DNA of 64,000 nucleotides from Blastococcus sp. DSM 46786 (GCF_900109665.1 NZ_FOAO01000003.1:170789-234788); one strand, 5' to 3'; numbered from the stretch's first letter, positions 1-10,205 are shown. Notes: a model not told the origin generated them from the letters alone. Translations and numbers: made by a program.

Positions 1-2
1 CC

Positions 3-2255
3 GACGGGCGCAATCTCCGGATCGTCGTATCCGCGGAGCCCACGGAGACCGGCTGGACCTTCGTCCTGACGTGCCCGGAGGACGCGGGATTTCGCATCGA
101 GCGGGCCGCCGTCGTGGACGTCCTCTCGGGCTCCGTGCCGTTGCCCGCAACGCCGTGCTGCCACGGGCCGGAGGAGTGGTGCATCGGTAGCGACCCAGCA
201 GCGGCCGACAGAGCACTGAGGAACCTGCGCTCGCGCAGCGGCAAGGGCGGAGTCGCGGTCGGACACCTCCTGTTCTCCGTGCTCCTGGGCGAGGACTGGC
301 CGGAGGTCGGCCGGCTGGCCCGGGCGCACGACGCCGCGCGCGTCGAGCTGGCCCTGAGCTGGCCGCAGCAGGCGGCCGTGCTGAACCGCCTGCCGTGGGA
401 ACTCATGCACGACGGCGAGCGATACTTGTCCACCTCCGGTGGCGAGGTGGCGGTGGCGGTCACCCGTGTGGTGGCCGGAACCCGGCACGGCATGCGGGAG
501 CTGTCGGTCCCGCCCCGGGTCCTCTACGTCGTCGGAGCCGCGCTGACCGACGAGCAGATCCGGCCCGGGACCGAGATGCTGTCGCTCCTCCGTGAGATCC
601 GGGCAGCCGGCCGTCGCATCGACCACCGCGTCCTGGACCAGGCGACGCCTCGTCGGCTGGGTCGCGCCGTGGCCAGCTACCACCCCGAGATCGTCCACTT
701 CATCTGCCACGGTGGGGAGACCGACGACCATCGGGGATTCCTGCGGCTGCTGTCCGACGATGCCGAGGGTGCGTCGGTCGACCTCACCGCCGACCAGTTG
801 CTCGAGCACCTCCGCATCGAGGGCGCCCCACCGCCTGCCGTGGTGCTCAGCGCCTGCGACACGGCGGGCGCGAGCGGGACGGCACGGAAGCGCACGCTGG
901 GCGGACCGGAGCTGGCGGCGCCGCTGTCGGTCGACCTCGTGCGGGCGGGTGTGGCCGTGGTCCTCGCCATGGCGGGCACCGTGGCCGACCGCACCTGCCG
1001 CGTCTTCACCCGGACGTTCGGCGCGGCGCTGGCCGCAGGGAGTTCACTGGTCACCGCGACGGCGGAGGCCCGGCGCTTCGCGTTCGCGGAGACGCCGGGG
1101 AGAGCGGGTGTGGACTGGGCCCTGCCGGCGGTGTTCTTCTCGGCCGGCGTCGATCCGGACGACGTCCACTACACGGAGGACCCCGGCCAGAGGCTGGTGG
1201 AGCAGTGGCTCGGGGGTCTCACCGAGAGCACACCGGTGTTCTGCGCGCGGGAGGCGTTCTTCGACACGTTCTGGTCGATGCTGTCGGCGGGGAACGGCGG
1301 TCGCAGCGGATGGGAGCCCGACGAGTTGTCCGAGCCGAAGGCCGCCCTCGCGATCGCCGTGGACGACGCGGCGGCGGGCATCGGCAAAACCCGGCTGCTG
1401 GAGGAGTTCCAGCGCGCTGCGCTCGTCAACGGGCACCTGCCGCTCCTCCTCGGCTCGAAGGGGGACGGCCCTCCCTCGGACCTGCGCGCCTTCGTGCACG
1501 GGCTCGGGCAGGCCTTCGGCGAGCTCACGTACAACGTCCTGGACATCGGTCCTGGTCACGGTCGCCAGCTGCACGCGCTCAGGAAGGTGGGTCCCTTCGC
1601 CGACGCCGGCGACATCCCGGGTCTGGACGAAGCCGTCCGGGAGGCGCTGGACCTCGGCCTCGGCGCCGCCCTCCGGGCGGCCCTCAGGTTCGACGCCACG
1701 CGGCTGCTCGACGCCGTCCGGCAGCAGTTCCCCGACGTGTTCACGGCGGCGTCCCGCTGCGTCGTCCTGATCGACGACCTCGGCCGCGAGAGCATCCCCC
1801 TCCTCACCGAGCTCTTCGAGCGCAAGCTGCTGACCGATCACGGGCTGGGCTCTGCCAGCCTGCCCGTACCGGTGGTGCTCACGGTGCGGTACGAGAAGGA
1901 GTTCGACATCCGCCGCAAGCTGGCGGAGAGCAGCGATCGACGGTCGGTAGGGGTACGGCACCTCGTGCCCTTCGACGCGAACACCGGCGAGGACCTCCTC
2001 GCCTACGAGCGCGTGATGCTGCACCCGTTCCGGGAGGGGCGGGGCGAGGACCTGGGACGGCGATGGGTCTTCGACCGCGATCTCGACGAGGAGCGGTGGA
2101 CGAGGTGGACCAGTCGCCTCCGGGACTTCCTCCAGGGGACGCCGGCCCACTTCCACGACATCAACTACGTGGCGGCTCTGGCGGTCGGTGTCGACGGCAA
2201 CTACCTGCTGCCGGCCACCGACGAGGACGAGTGGCGGCAGGGGGGAGCAGCGTGA
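3..2255 (+). CDS. CHAT-domain protease fused to a P-loop NTPase (5' partial)
   Basis: The reading frame is open to the left edge, so the N-terminus lies outside the window; the GTG at 114 is only the first internal start. A CHAT (caspase/separase-type cysteine protease) domain is visible: an LPWELM segment, then HFICHGG with the likely catalytic His at nt 708-710, then LSACDTAG with the likely catalytic Cys at nt 855-857. An NTPase follows, with Walker A AAAGIGKTRLL (Lys at nt 1386) and Walker B VVLIDDLG near nt 1764. CHAT proteins usually act as proteases switched on by a fused or partner sensor, and several belong to antiphage or cell-suicide systems. The stop overlaps the start of the next gene (GTGA), so the two are translationally coupled. 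The substrate and trigger cannot be read from the sequence. The CHAT call is firm; a conflict role is inference. Confidence 0.85.
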   Translation, partial: DGRNLRIVVSAEPTETGWTFVLTCPEDAGFRIERAAVVDVLSGSVPLPATPCCHGPEEWCIGSDPAAADRALRNLRSRSGKGGVAVGHLLFSVLLGEDWPEVGRLARAHDAARVELALSWPQQAAVLNRLPWELMHDGERYLSTSGGEVAVAVTRVVAGTRHGMRELSVPPRVLYVVGAALTDEQIRPGTEMLSLLREIRAAGRRIDHRVLDQATPRRLGRAVASYHPEIVHFICHGGETDDHRGFLRLLSDDAEGASVDLTADQLLEHLRIEGAPPPAVVLSACDTAGASGTARKRTLGGPELAAPLSVDLVRAGVAVVLAMAGTVADRTCRVFTRTFGAALAAGSSLVTATAEARRFAFAETPGRAGVDWALPAVFFSAGVDPDDVHYTEDPGQRLVEQWLGGLTESTPVFCAREAFFDTFWSMLSAGNGGRSGWEPDELSEPKAALAIAVDDAAAGIGKTRLLEEFQRAALVNGHLPLLLGSKGDGPPSDLRAFVHGLGQAFGELTYNVLDIGPGHGRQLHALRKVGPFADAGDIPGLDEAVREALDLGLGAALRAALRFDATRLLDAVRQQFPDVFTAASRCVVLIDDLGRESIPLLTELFERKLLTDHGLGSASLPVPVVLTVRYEKEFDIRRKLAESSDRRSVGVRHLVPFDANTGEDLLAYERVMLHPFREGRGEDLGRRWVFDRDLDEERWTRWTSRLRDFLQGTPAHFHDINYVAALAVGVDGNYLLPATDEDEWRQGGAA

Positions 2256-5200
2256 CCGCGCCCGCACTGGCGGCGGCGACGCCGCTCGGCGATCGCGAGT
2301 GGCGCGTCACCGAGCTGAGGTCGAGGGTCGTGAGGCTGGGGCCCGAAGCGGTGGCCCGGCTGGCCCTCCCGCCGCTGTGGACGGAGTCGATTGCGCTCCG
2401 GAGCGGTCTCTTCCCGGGCCGGGAGGAGCTGTCGGCCTTCCTCCAGGAGTGCGAGCGGCACAACTGGTGCGCCCGCCGTCCCCTGCAGTACCACGCCGGC
2501 TCGGCCGAGGAGCCTGCGGAGCTGCTCGTCACGGCCACCGTCGAACTGCTGCGGGCCGCCGCGCCCGACGCGGTCCTGGTCCGTGCCGGCCACGCCGCCC
2601 TGGCTGCCCTGTCGCGCCTTTCCGACGCCGAGCGGGCCGAGGCCGGCCGGCGGCTGGCTCCGGCCCTCGATCTCCTCGCCACCTCGTCGGTCGAGGGGTT
2701 CGGCGAGTTCGGCCGCTACTCCGCCGGCGGCGTGCCGCCGTCGCACACCTCTGCGGGCACCGGGACGCCGGGACGGCTCCGGCCGGACATGCCGGCGACC
2801 GAGCTCGCAGCCGAGGCGACGCCGCTGGTCGGCGACCTCCCCGGCGGCGCGCTGGCCGAACTCGTCAGGCGATGCGTGGAGCAGGCGGAGGTCCGGTCCG
2901 CAGCCCGGCTGCTCGCCGCCGCGGCGCGCCGGCTGCCGGGGGAGGAGGTGCGCCGCCTGGTGGAGGTCCTCGTCGCCCGGCTGCCGGCGGACGACCTGTC
3001 GGAACAGGTCGCGCTGGGCCACCTGGCCACGGCGGCGGCGATCGGGGACGCCGTCGACCGCGCACTCGAGCTGGTGCAGCGGCTCCAATCCGAGCGGTTG
3101 CGGGCGCGCACGCTCGCGGGACTGGCGGCGATGCTGGTCCAGCGCGCGGGCGCGAGGCCGCGGGTGGAGCAGATCCTGCAGCGGCTCACCCGGACGGTCG
3201 TCCAAGGATCCGACGTCGATCTCGCCGCGGCGGCCGACGCGGTGCAGCAGCTCACCGACGCGGGGGCGCCCGGCACGGCCGCACCGCTGGTCACGCTGGC
3301 GGACCGGGCTCTGGAGAACCGCACCCGCCGCGGGTCGGAGGTGACGGCGCTCGTGCGACTGGCGAGCGCCTGCGCGCGCTCGGGGACCGGCGAACAGGCG
3401 GGCAGGTTCCGCACGGCGGCGCTCCAGGCGGCGCGCGCCGAGGGCGATCCGCTGGTGCGGGCCGGCGCCCTCCTGCAGGTGCTGACCGACCTCCCTCACG
3501 AGACACGGCCCCAGGTCGCCCAGGAGGCGCTGGAGGCGGCTCGCGGCGTCGTGGACACCGATGACCGCGCCGTCCTCCTGGCCCGACTGGTGCCGCACCT
3601 GCAGGAGCTGGTGCGGACCGAAGCACTGGAAGAGCTGATCGGCCTGTGCACACCGGACGACAGCCGCTACATGTTCTGGATGCCCGAGGCCGCGCGCAAG
3701 GAGCTGCTCCCGCTCCTGGACGGCCTGGGAAGCGGCCTGGGAAGGCCTCGCCTGGCGGACGTCGCCCGTGACGTCGCCCGGCGCCTCGTCGAGCTGTCGA
3801 CCGTCGGGGCGCCGGAGCGACGGGAGCGCCCGGGGGTGCCCGTCGTCCTGCCCCCGACCACGCGGCGGTGGGCAGTCCTCGCCTCCCGGCTCCGGCCTGG
3901 TGACACCACCGGGACCGCGGTGGGGGACATCCTCCTCGGCCAGGTGGAGTCGCTGCTGAGATCGGGAGCCACCGCCGAGGCTCTGCGCTGGGTGGAGTCG
4001 GCGCGGCAGCTGCTGCCCGTGGTGCACGGTTCCTACGAGACCAGCGTGCTGCTCGCCGAACGTCGCATCGAGGTCGAGCAGCGCAACCAGTACGACCACC
4101 GGCAGCTCGAACGCTTCCTGGAGCGGGCTGAGCAGGTGCGGGCGTTCGAGGAGCTGCTCGCCGCGCGCGACGACGGCGCCTGGGCGCTGCACTACCTCGG
4201 CCACGGGGGCGTGGGCAAGACGACGTTGCTGCGCTTCATCACGGCCGAGCGGGCACCTCGCGCCGGGCGGGTCACGGCCCGGGTGGACTTCGATCGGCTC
4301 AACCCCGACTTCCCGCTCCGCCGCCCGGGCCAGCTCCTGCTGGACCTGCTGACCGAGCTCGAGCCCTTCGCCACCGGCCACCTCCTCCACCTCTACGTGA
4401 CGGCCAGGGAGAAGCTGCGGCACCTGGAGTGGTGGGCGGACGAGCAGGACTCCAGGCAAGATCTCGCCCTGGCGACCGAGCGGTTCTGCGAGTACGTCAG
4501 CAAGCTGCCCCGGTCGGTCGTCATGGTCCTGGACACGTGCGAGGAGCTGACGAAGTACCAGCCCGGCGGCACGTCGGTTCCCCGGCTCGACGCCGCGTTC
4601 GAGCTCCTGGAGAAGATCCACCGCCGCGTCCCGTCGCTGCGTGTGGTCCTCGCCGGCCGGCGGCCTCTCGCGGCGTCGGGGCCGGGCTGGCGGATCGACT
4701 CCGCCGACCTCCCGGCTGTCCCACCGGTCAAGGACTACCTCGCCGTCCACGAGATCCTCGGCTTCACCCGGGAGGAGGCCATCGCCTACCTGACGACGGT
4801 GGAGGACCTCCCGCTCGACGACCCCGACGTCCTCGACCGGCTCCTCGCGCGCTGCGTCGACCCGCACGAGATCGCCGTCATCGGCGGTGACCCGGCCGGG
4901 ACCCGGTACAGCCCGTTCGACCTGGGGTTGACCGCTGCAGCGGTGCGGGACGACCCGCACTACGCCGAGGTCGCGCCGAGCGAGGACGTCTACGTCGAGA
5001 CCCGCGTGCGCCGCCGTCTGGGCGAGCGCTGGGGGGGCCTGCTCGCCGTGGTCACGCTCCTGCGCCGGTTCGACCCGGACATGCTGGCCGCCGTCGTGCC
5101 GCCCGAGAACCTCGACGACGCCTGGCGTGAGCTCAAGGCGACCGAGTGGATGACGTCCGCCTACGACGGCGCGCTGCACCGCACGTTCCTCGAGGTCGAC

Positions 5201-8200
5201 CCCGGCCTGCAGCGCCGCCTGGAGCAGTACTTCCGGCGTCCGGCCCATGCCGCCGAGCTGGAGCGGGTCCGGCAGGGCCTCGGGACCGCCCTCGACCGGC
5301 TGGTGCGCGCGACGGACCTCGACGAGCTCTCGATCGAGGCGGTCGAGGCGGCGTTGCGCACGCTCGATCCTGGCGCCGCAGCCCGGCTCGTCGAGTGCCT
5401 GACCGCCACGGTGGCACGGGACCGGGCGTGGATGTGGGCGCACACCGTCTTCGGCCGGGTCCTCGGTGCGGAGGGGGTGCTGGCCGATCCCACCGCCCCT
5501 GCCCGGCCGGGGGCGCTCCTGCTGTACCTGACCGCGGCGTCGCACATGGCGAGCGCGACCGCCCGGACCGAGGAGTGGCTCGAGGTGATCCGCGGCGCGG
5601 CCAACCACCCCGATCCTGTCCACGGCACGTGGATCCGCACGGTGGCCGCGCTCCACGTGGACCCGGAGGACGCGGAGGCGTTGGCGGCAGGCCTCTCCGC
5701 GGTCGAGCAGCTGCTCGGCGCCGAGCCGGCGCGGGCGACGTGGCTGCTGGGCACGTGCCTGTCGGTCCTGGAGATGCGCGCGTCCCGGACACCGGACGAC
5801 GAGCTGGCCGATCGACTGGTCCGGACCTCGGAGGTCCTGGACCGGAACGGCTTCCACGGCGTCGCGGCGCTGCTCCTCGCCGAGGCCTCGTCGTGGGTCG
5901 CCGAGGACGGCAGCCGGCGGTTGGACCTGCTGCGCACGGCGGTCCGGGTGGTCGAGCAGGCCGCTCCTGCCGCGGAGCCCGCGTCGTGCGTATCGGCCGA
6001 CTGGACAGCGCCGGCTCGGGCGCAGGAGCGGGTTCGGCTGCAGGCGGTCCTGGCCGGCGTCGTCGGTGACCGGGAGAGGTGGTTGTCCGAGGCCCTGGCG
6101 GCCTCTCCCCCCACCGACCCCGACGCCGACCGCCTGGCAGCGGCGCTGCTCGACGACTGGCTCGGGGACGCCCCGGTGCCGGTCGAGATCCTGCGCGCCG
6201 CTGCTGCGGCGCTGGGGGAGAGGCCACCACCCGCGGGCGGTGACCGCTACGCCGGGGTGCCGCCGCTGCGGGTCGCGCTGTCGCGAGGGTGGCTCGCCAT
6301 CGGGTGCGGGCAGAAGGCGCTGCACGCGCTGGGTCCCCGCGGGCGGTTCGCGACGACGGCGGCCGATCAGCTCGCGCTCGACCTCGGCCGGGTGGACGTC
6401 GCCCGGAGACTGCGGTTGGAGGAGCAGGACCGGCGGCTGCGGACCTCGCTGTGCGAGTCCCGACGGCCCTCCGAGGTGCCGCGCGTGGTGGAGGCCGTCG
6501 GGCTGCTCGACGGTCGGCCGCCGGCGCCGCGCCGCGGAGCCGACGCGGCCGACGTCCACGTCCTCTGGCGCGTGTCCTCCACCCCGTCGGCAGACCTCGT
6601 GCAGCGTGTCAGGTACCTGGCCGTCGCCGGTGCCCGAGGGGAGGCGACGACCGGGCCGTTCGAGCGCGTCGCCTCGTCGCTGGACGCGGACGAGGCGCGC
6701 CTCGTCGGTGATCCCTCCGCGCCGGTCCGGCCGATCACCGGCGAGCGCATCGACTGGCAGGCCCTCGCCGCCGACGTCGGCCAGGAGCAGGCTGCCCGGC
6801 TGCTCCTGCGGGCGCTCGCGATCGAGCACCTCTCGCCGGGCGAGCGGCACGAGATCCTGGAGCGGGTACTCGGCGGTCCCCGGCGGCCGGGCCCTCGCCG
6901 GCTGGCCGAGTGGGCGCTGGAGGAGGGCGAGTTGCTGGCCCTACGGCTGACCGAGCCGGGGGCAGGCCTCCTCCGCCAGGCTGCGGTCTGGTTCCAGGAC
7001 GCCGGCGACCCGGTCGGGCGTCTCATCGCCACGGTCGGCGCGGAACTCACCGCGGAACGAGGCGGCCGCAGGCCGGACCTGCGGGCGGTGGACGCAGCAC
7101 TGGTGGCGGCGCAGTCGGTCGTCCCGGTGCTGCCCTCGTCGGTGTCGGCGCTGACCCGGACCGGTCCGACCGAGGTCTCCGGCGACTGGACGGGGATGCT
7201 GATCCGGCTGACCGCGCTGGCGCGGGACAGCAGGCTGCTGCGCACGGAGACCAGGACGCAGCGGGGCTACTCGTCTCCGGAGCTGGCCGTGGAAGGACCG
7301 CGGCCGGGGCCGATGCAGGAGGTAGCCGAGGTCCCGTCGACGGTCGACTCGATCCGCGCCAGGGCGGCCCGCCCGGTGGGATCCCCCGGACGGGCCGCCG
7401 GACCCCCGACGGCAGCAGCGGGGACGGCGTCGTCCGGCCGGGGCTGGGTGCTGATCGGTGTGGTCGTCGTCGTCGCCGTCCTCCTCCTGGTCGCGGCGGG
7501 AGCATGGCTGGCCTACCGGGGATTCTCCGGCGCCGTGTCGCAGCAGTGGCCCGGCGCGCCGACGGCGGTGCGCGTCCTGTCGTTCGTGGCGGTGGTGGCC
7601 GCCCTGTGCTGGGTGGTCGTGCGGATCGTCACGGCCGGCCCGACGGTCAACCGGCTCCACGTCGAGGTCACCGGTGAGAACGACGTCCTCGGGATTCGCG
7701 CCAGCGGCTTCCGCAAACGCCGGCTCCTGCCGACCCGGCACGCCTCGGCACACGTGGACCTGCAGCTGCGCGGCTCGGGAGCGGGGGCGTGGTCCTCGGG
7801 GGGCCCCCCCCTGGCGGCGCAACTGCGGGCCCTGGCTCACCCGACGGCCCCGCTGCGGGTGGATGTCGGGTCTCCTCCCGCGGCCATGGGGCTGCCCTGG
7901 GAATCCCTGCTGGGGGAGGAGTTGCGCGATCTCGGCCCGGTCCGGGTGCACCGGAGCTTCATCCGCAGCCGGAACGTCCGGACGTCTGCCAGCCCGGCCC
8001 CGCTCAGCGGCCGGCTGGCCTACGCCGCTCCGCCCGAGTGGGTGTCCCTGTTCCAGGCGCTGCGCTGGGATCGCGTCGCCGAGGCCACGGGCCCCGTCGT
8101 CGTCGAGCCGATGACGGCCGCCGCCCCACCGGGACGAGGGGACATCGCTGTGATCGTCGGGGTCCCGATCGACAGCGCGGTCGGCCCCCGCCTCGTCGTC

Positions 8201-8557
8201 CCCTCGATCCTGTTGGTCGAGCCGGACGCCCTGAAGCCCGAAGGCTCTCTGGTCGTCGTGGCCGGGCTGCCGCTGCCGGACCGACCCGAGAGTTCGACGG
8301 ACGCGGCCGACATGCACGACCTCCGGCGGTGTGCCGCCGATCTCGTCGTCGCCGGGGCGGACTACGCCGTCGTCCTGCCCAGCCTTCCGGCCACGGTCCT
8401 GACTCACTGCCTCAGCACGCTGACGGAAGCCCTGCGGCCTTCGGCACGGCTGTCCCCGCGGGCGGTGGGAGCGGCCGTGGACGCCATCCGGCAGGGGCTC
8501 CGGCAGTTCGAGCTGGCCGCAGAGCTCGAGGTGACGGAATTGCACGCACAAGGCTGA
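2252..8557 (+). CDS. Giant STAND-type NTPase with two membrane segments and a degenerate CHAT-like C-terminus
   Basis: The GTG start overlaps the preceding stop by 4 nt and gives 2,101 residues. Residues 1-640 are alpha-helical, Ala/Leu/Arg-rich and TPR-like. A STAND-like NTPase follows, with Walker A GHGGVGKTTLL at about 650-660 and Walker B VVMVLDTCEE at about 755-763. A second long helical region runs to about 1700. Two hydrophobic segments (about 1731-1757 and 1772-1795) anchor it in the membrane. The last 300 residues resemble the neighbouring CHAT domain in layout: MGLPWESLL near 1880 matches LPWELM upstream, and the VVAGADYAVVLPS helix region matches RAGVAVVLAMAG. No HxxCHG or SACDT equivalents are present, so this would be a pseudo-protease or partner domain. 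Role inferred: sensor and scaffold for the upstream CHAT protease at the membrane. Confidence 0.75.
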   Translation: MTAPALAAATPLGDREWRVTELRSRVVRLGPEAVARLALPPLWTESIALRSGLFPGREELSAFLQECERHNWCARRPLQYHAGSAEEPAELLVTATVELLRAAAPDAVLVRAGHAALAALSRLSDAERAEAGRRLAPALDLLATSSVEGFGEFGRYSAGGVPPSHTSAGTGTPGRLRPDMPATELAAEATPLVGDLPGGALAELVRRCVEQAEVRSAARLLAAAARRLPGEEVRRLVEVLVARLPADDLSEQVALGHLATAAAIGDAVDRALELVQRLQSERLRARTLAGLAAMLVQRAGARPRVEQILQRLTRTVVQGSDVDLAAAADAVQQLTDAGAPGTAAPLVTLADRALENRTRRGSEVTALVRLASACARSGTGEQAGRFRTAALQAARAEGDPLVRAGALLQVLTDLPHETRPQVAQEALEAARGVVDTDDRAVLLARLVPHLQELVRTEALEELIGLCTPDDSRYMFWMPEAARKELLPLLDGLGSGLGRPRLADVARDVARRLVELSTVGAPERRERPGVPVVLPPTTRRWAVLASRLRPGDTTGTAVGDILLGQVESLLRSGATAEALRWVESARQLLPVVHGSYETSVLLAERRIEVEQRNQYDHRQLERFLERAEQVRAFEELLAARDDGAWALHYLGHGGVGKTTLLRFITAERAPRAGRVTARVDFDRLNPDFPLRRPGQLLLDLLTELEPFATGHLLHLYVTAREKLRHLEWWADEQDSRQDLALATERFCEYVSKLPRSVVMVLDTCEELTKYQPGGTSVPRLDAAFELLEKIHRRVPSLRVVLAGRRPLAASGPGWRIDSADLPAVPPVKDYLAVHEILGFTREEAIAYLTTVEDLPLDDPDVLDRLLARCVDPHEIAVIGGDPAGTRYSPFDLGLTAAAVRDDPHYAEVAPSEDVYVETRVRRRLGERWGGLLAVVTLLRRFDPDMLAAVVPPENLDDAWRELKATEWMTSAYDGALHRTFLEVDPGLQRRLEQYFRRPAHAAELERVRQGLGTALDRLVRATDLDELSIEAVEAALRTLDPGAAARLVECLTATVARDRAWMWAHTVFGRVLGAEGVLADPTAPARPGALLLYLTAASHMASATARTEEWLEVIRGAANHPDPVHGTWIRTVAALHVDPEDAEALAAGLSAVEQLLGAEPARATWLLGTCLSVLEMRASRTPDDELADRLVRTSEVLDRNGFHGVAALLLAEASSWVAEDGSRRLDLLRTAVRVVEQAAPAAEPASCVSADWTAPARAQERVRLQAVLAGVVGDRERWLSEALAASPPTDPDADRLAAALLDDWLGDAPVPVEILRAAAAALGERPPPAGGDRYAGVPPLRVALSRGWLAIGCGQKALHALGPRGRFATTAADQLALDLGRVDVARRLRLEEQDRRLRTSLCESRRPSEVPRVVEAVGLLDGRPPAPRRGADAADVHVLWRVSSTPSADLVQRVRYLAVAGARGEATTGPFERVASSLDADEARLVGDPSAPVRPITGERIDWQALAADVGQEQAARLLLRALAIEHLSPGERHEILERVLGGPRRPGPRRLAEWALEEGELLALRLTEPGAGLLRQAAVWFQDAGDPVGRLIATVGAELTAERGGRRPDLRAVDAALVAAQSVVPVLPSSVSALTRTGPTEVSGDWTGMLIRLTALARDSRLLRTETRTQRGYSSPELAVEGPRPGPMQEVAEVPSTVDSIRARAARPVGSPGRAAGPPTAAAGTASSGRGWVLIGVVVVVAVLLLVAAGAWLAYRGFSGAVSQQWPGAPTAVRVLSFVAVVAALCWVVVRIVTAGPTVNRLHVEVTGENDVLGIRASGFRKRRLLPTRHASAHVDLQLRGSGAGAWSSGGPPLAAQLRALAHPTAPLRVDVGSPPAAMGLPWESLLGEELRDLGPVRVHRSFIRSRNVRTSASPAPLSGRLAYAAPPEWVSLFQALRWDRVAEATGPVVVEPMTAAAPPGRGDIAVIVGVPIDSAVGPRLVVPSILLVEPDALKPEGSLVVVAGLPLPDRPESSTDAADMHDLRRCAADLVVAGADYAVVLPSLPATVLTHCLSTLTEALRPSARLSPRAVGAAVDAIRQGLRQFELAAELEVTELHAQG

Positions 8558-8596
8558 GGTCTGCCAGCGGCGACCGACCGGGGAAGAGGGGCTGTC

Positions 8597-9670
8597 ATGG
8601 GGTGGTGGGACGCGATCAAGCGGACGGGCCAGCGCGCCGCGAACCCGTACCTGGTGAGGGAGTTGCCCGACGAAAGCAGCCGGCCTCTGAAGGCGGACAG
8701 CGATTACCTCAGGGTGTGGTTGTGCGAGATGTTCCTGGCGCAGCGCTCGACGTTGCTCGCGCACTGGTTGCCGGCGGCTTCGGTGTCGGTCTCGCTGACC
8801 GTGGCCGGCCGGCCGACGCTCCAGGTCACCCGCATGTTGCGCCCGAAGCTGACGCCCAGCGACGGCGGAGTGGCGCTGCTCAACTACCCGGTCACCGACT
8901 TGCTCCCCTATCCCGGTGGCGTGCTGGAGATCGATGCTGCGCTCTTCGGCCTGCAGTCGGGCACGCGGCTCGACGTGGTCGTCGACGTCCTCCAGGCCGT
9001 GTCGCACTTGCCCATCCCCGCTGTCGACCAAGCGGTCACCGTTGCCCAGCAGGTGGCGACGGGGGCCCGCGACCTCGTCGCCGGGACCGACGGCCAGGTC
9101 CACCTCGACGTGCACCAGGGCTGGTCCAGTGCGCCGGAGAGGGATCCAGGACAGGCATCGAATTCCTCAGGCCTGCGCGGCACGTACCTCGCCGCCCTCC
9201 TGGCCACCGACGAGCAGGTCGATCCGGGGACGTTGCGCGTCGTGGACAACCGGCTGCACACCCTCAACGGCGGCGGCACGACCTCGCACCTGGTCGGCTG
9301 GGACTTCCTCCTCCTGCGGGTGGAGTCGCGATCCGAGCGGGACGACTTCTGGCTGCCCGAGCTCGAGGAGCAGTTCGGTCGCGCGGTGGATGCCCTGGAG
9401 CAGGGCATGCCCGAACTGGCTCAGAACTACCGGAGCGCGGCGGTCGCCATCGCCTGGAAGTCGCCGAACTTCACCTGGTCCGACCGGGACAGGATCATCA
9501 CCGCCGTGCACGCCCGCTTCGACGCGCTGGCGAACAGGGGGAGGGGTGCCGCCGCGGCTCCAGCGCCTCAGGACCTGTCGGAGCTCGTGGAGATGTACGG
9601 AGACTCGGCAGACGCGATCCGGGCCCACGGTCCCCTCACGGAGGAACAGGCATTCGCGGGCCGCGGGTGA
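8597..9670 (+). CDS. Hypothetical protein, third gene of the CHAT cluster
   Basis: A protein of 357 residues starting at an ATG about 10 nt after a GGAAGAGG ribosome site, 39 nt downstream of the giant NTPase gene and on the same strand. It has no signal peptide, no transmembrane segment and no recognisable catalytic motif. The N-terminus is basic (GWWDAIKRTGQR), the middle has alternating hydrophobic strands, and the C-terminal 100 residues are helical with acidic stretches. I do not recognise the family. Position suggests it works with the CHAT protease and NTPase, as an adaptor, effector or protease target, but this is inference only. Confidence 0.65.
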   Translation: MGWWDAIKRTGQRAANPYLVRELPDESSRPLKADSDYLRVWLCEMFLAQRSTLLAHWLPAASVSVSLTVAGRPTLQVTRMLRPKLTPSDGGVALLNYPVTDLLPYPGGVLEIDAALFGLQSGTRLDVVVDVLQAVSHLPIPAVDQAVTVAQQVATGARDLVAGTDGQVHLDVHQGWSSAPERDPGQASNSSGLRGTYLAALLATDEQVDPGTLRVVDNRLHTLNGGGTTSHLVGWDFLLLRVESRSERDDFWLPELEEQFGRAVDALEQGMPELAQNYRSAAVAIAWKSPNFTWSDRDRIITAVHARFDALANRGRGAAAAPAPQDLSELVEMYGDSADAIRAHGPLTEEQAFAGRG

Positions 9671-10205
9671 CCCGGCAGATCGACCGAGCGTGCGCTCGTC
9701 GAGCAGGCGCTCACCGCGGCACGCAGGCGCCGTAGCCCTGGCACGTCTCCGCAGCACGGCTCGGGTGGCGTCGAGGTCGCATCCGTCGGACGAGTTCAGG
9801 TCCATCAGCACGACGTCCGGGGACAGGCGCCCGGCGAGCGCGACGGCCTCCGACGTCGTCGCGCCTGAATGGGCTCACCGGCTCGGCGTCGGCAGCTCCG
9901 TCCGGCACACGTCGGCCAAGCCGAGCGGCGGCGGCGTAGCACGCCCGCGGCCATGGGCGGGTTGGGTGGAAGCCGGCCGCGGTCGAGGGGGCAGGCACGG
10001 TTGGCCCGGTCCGGCCGGGTGTCCGGGCCACCTCGTGTCCCCGCCGGTCGACGGTGACCCGCAACGGTTGCTTCCCCTGGTGGGGAGTGGCCCCGGATGA
10101 GGCCCGGAGGCCGGTCCTCGAGGGTCGTCGACGGTTGGGGGCCTTCCCCGTGTCCCATGTCGCAGTCCACGAGGGGAGAAGCGACCGGGCGCAGCACCAC
10201 TGAAG
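9671..10205. other. Gene-free stretch with decayed coding sequence
   Basis: Apart from the receiver-domain remnant listed separately, nothing supportable is seen. Short open frames exist on both strands, but none has a ribosome site together with coherent protein-like sequence. Confidence 0.5.
9748..9862 (-). pseudogene. Remnant of a response-regulator receiver domain
   Basis: The minus strand reads SEAVALAGRLSPDVVLMDLN followed by SSDGCDLDATRAVLR. This is the part of a two-component receiver domain around the phosphorylated Asp (here in DVVLMDLN; intact relatives read MDLxMP). No intact N-terminus and no DNA-binding domain are attached in frame. It is a decayed fragment of a NarL/LuxR-type regulator. 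A matching LuxR-type DNA-binding remnant without its receiver lies near 17.4 kb, but nothing shows that they come from one gene. Confidence 0.5.

Noticed and set aside
2201..6850. A 1,549-codon open frame on the minus strand, and similar long antisense frames opposite the SARP, TrbL/SCO6880, VirB4 and OLD genes
   Set aside because: They mirror strongly coding genes; in very GC-rich DNA the antisense frame stays open by codon bias. Their translations are Arg/Pro/Gly-rich with no domains.
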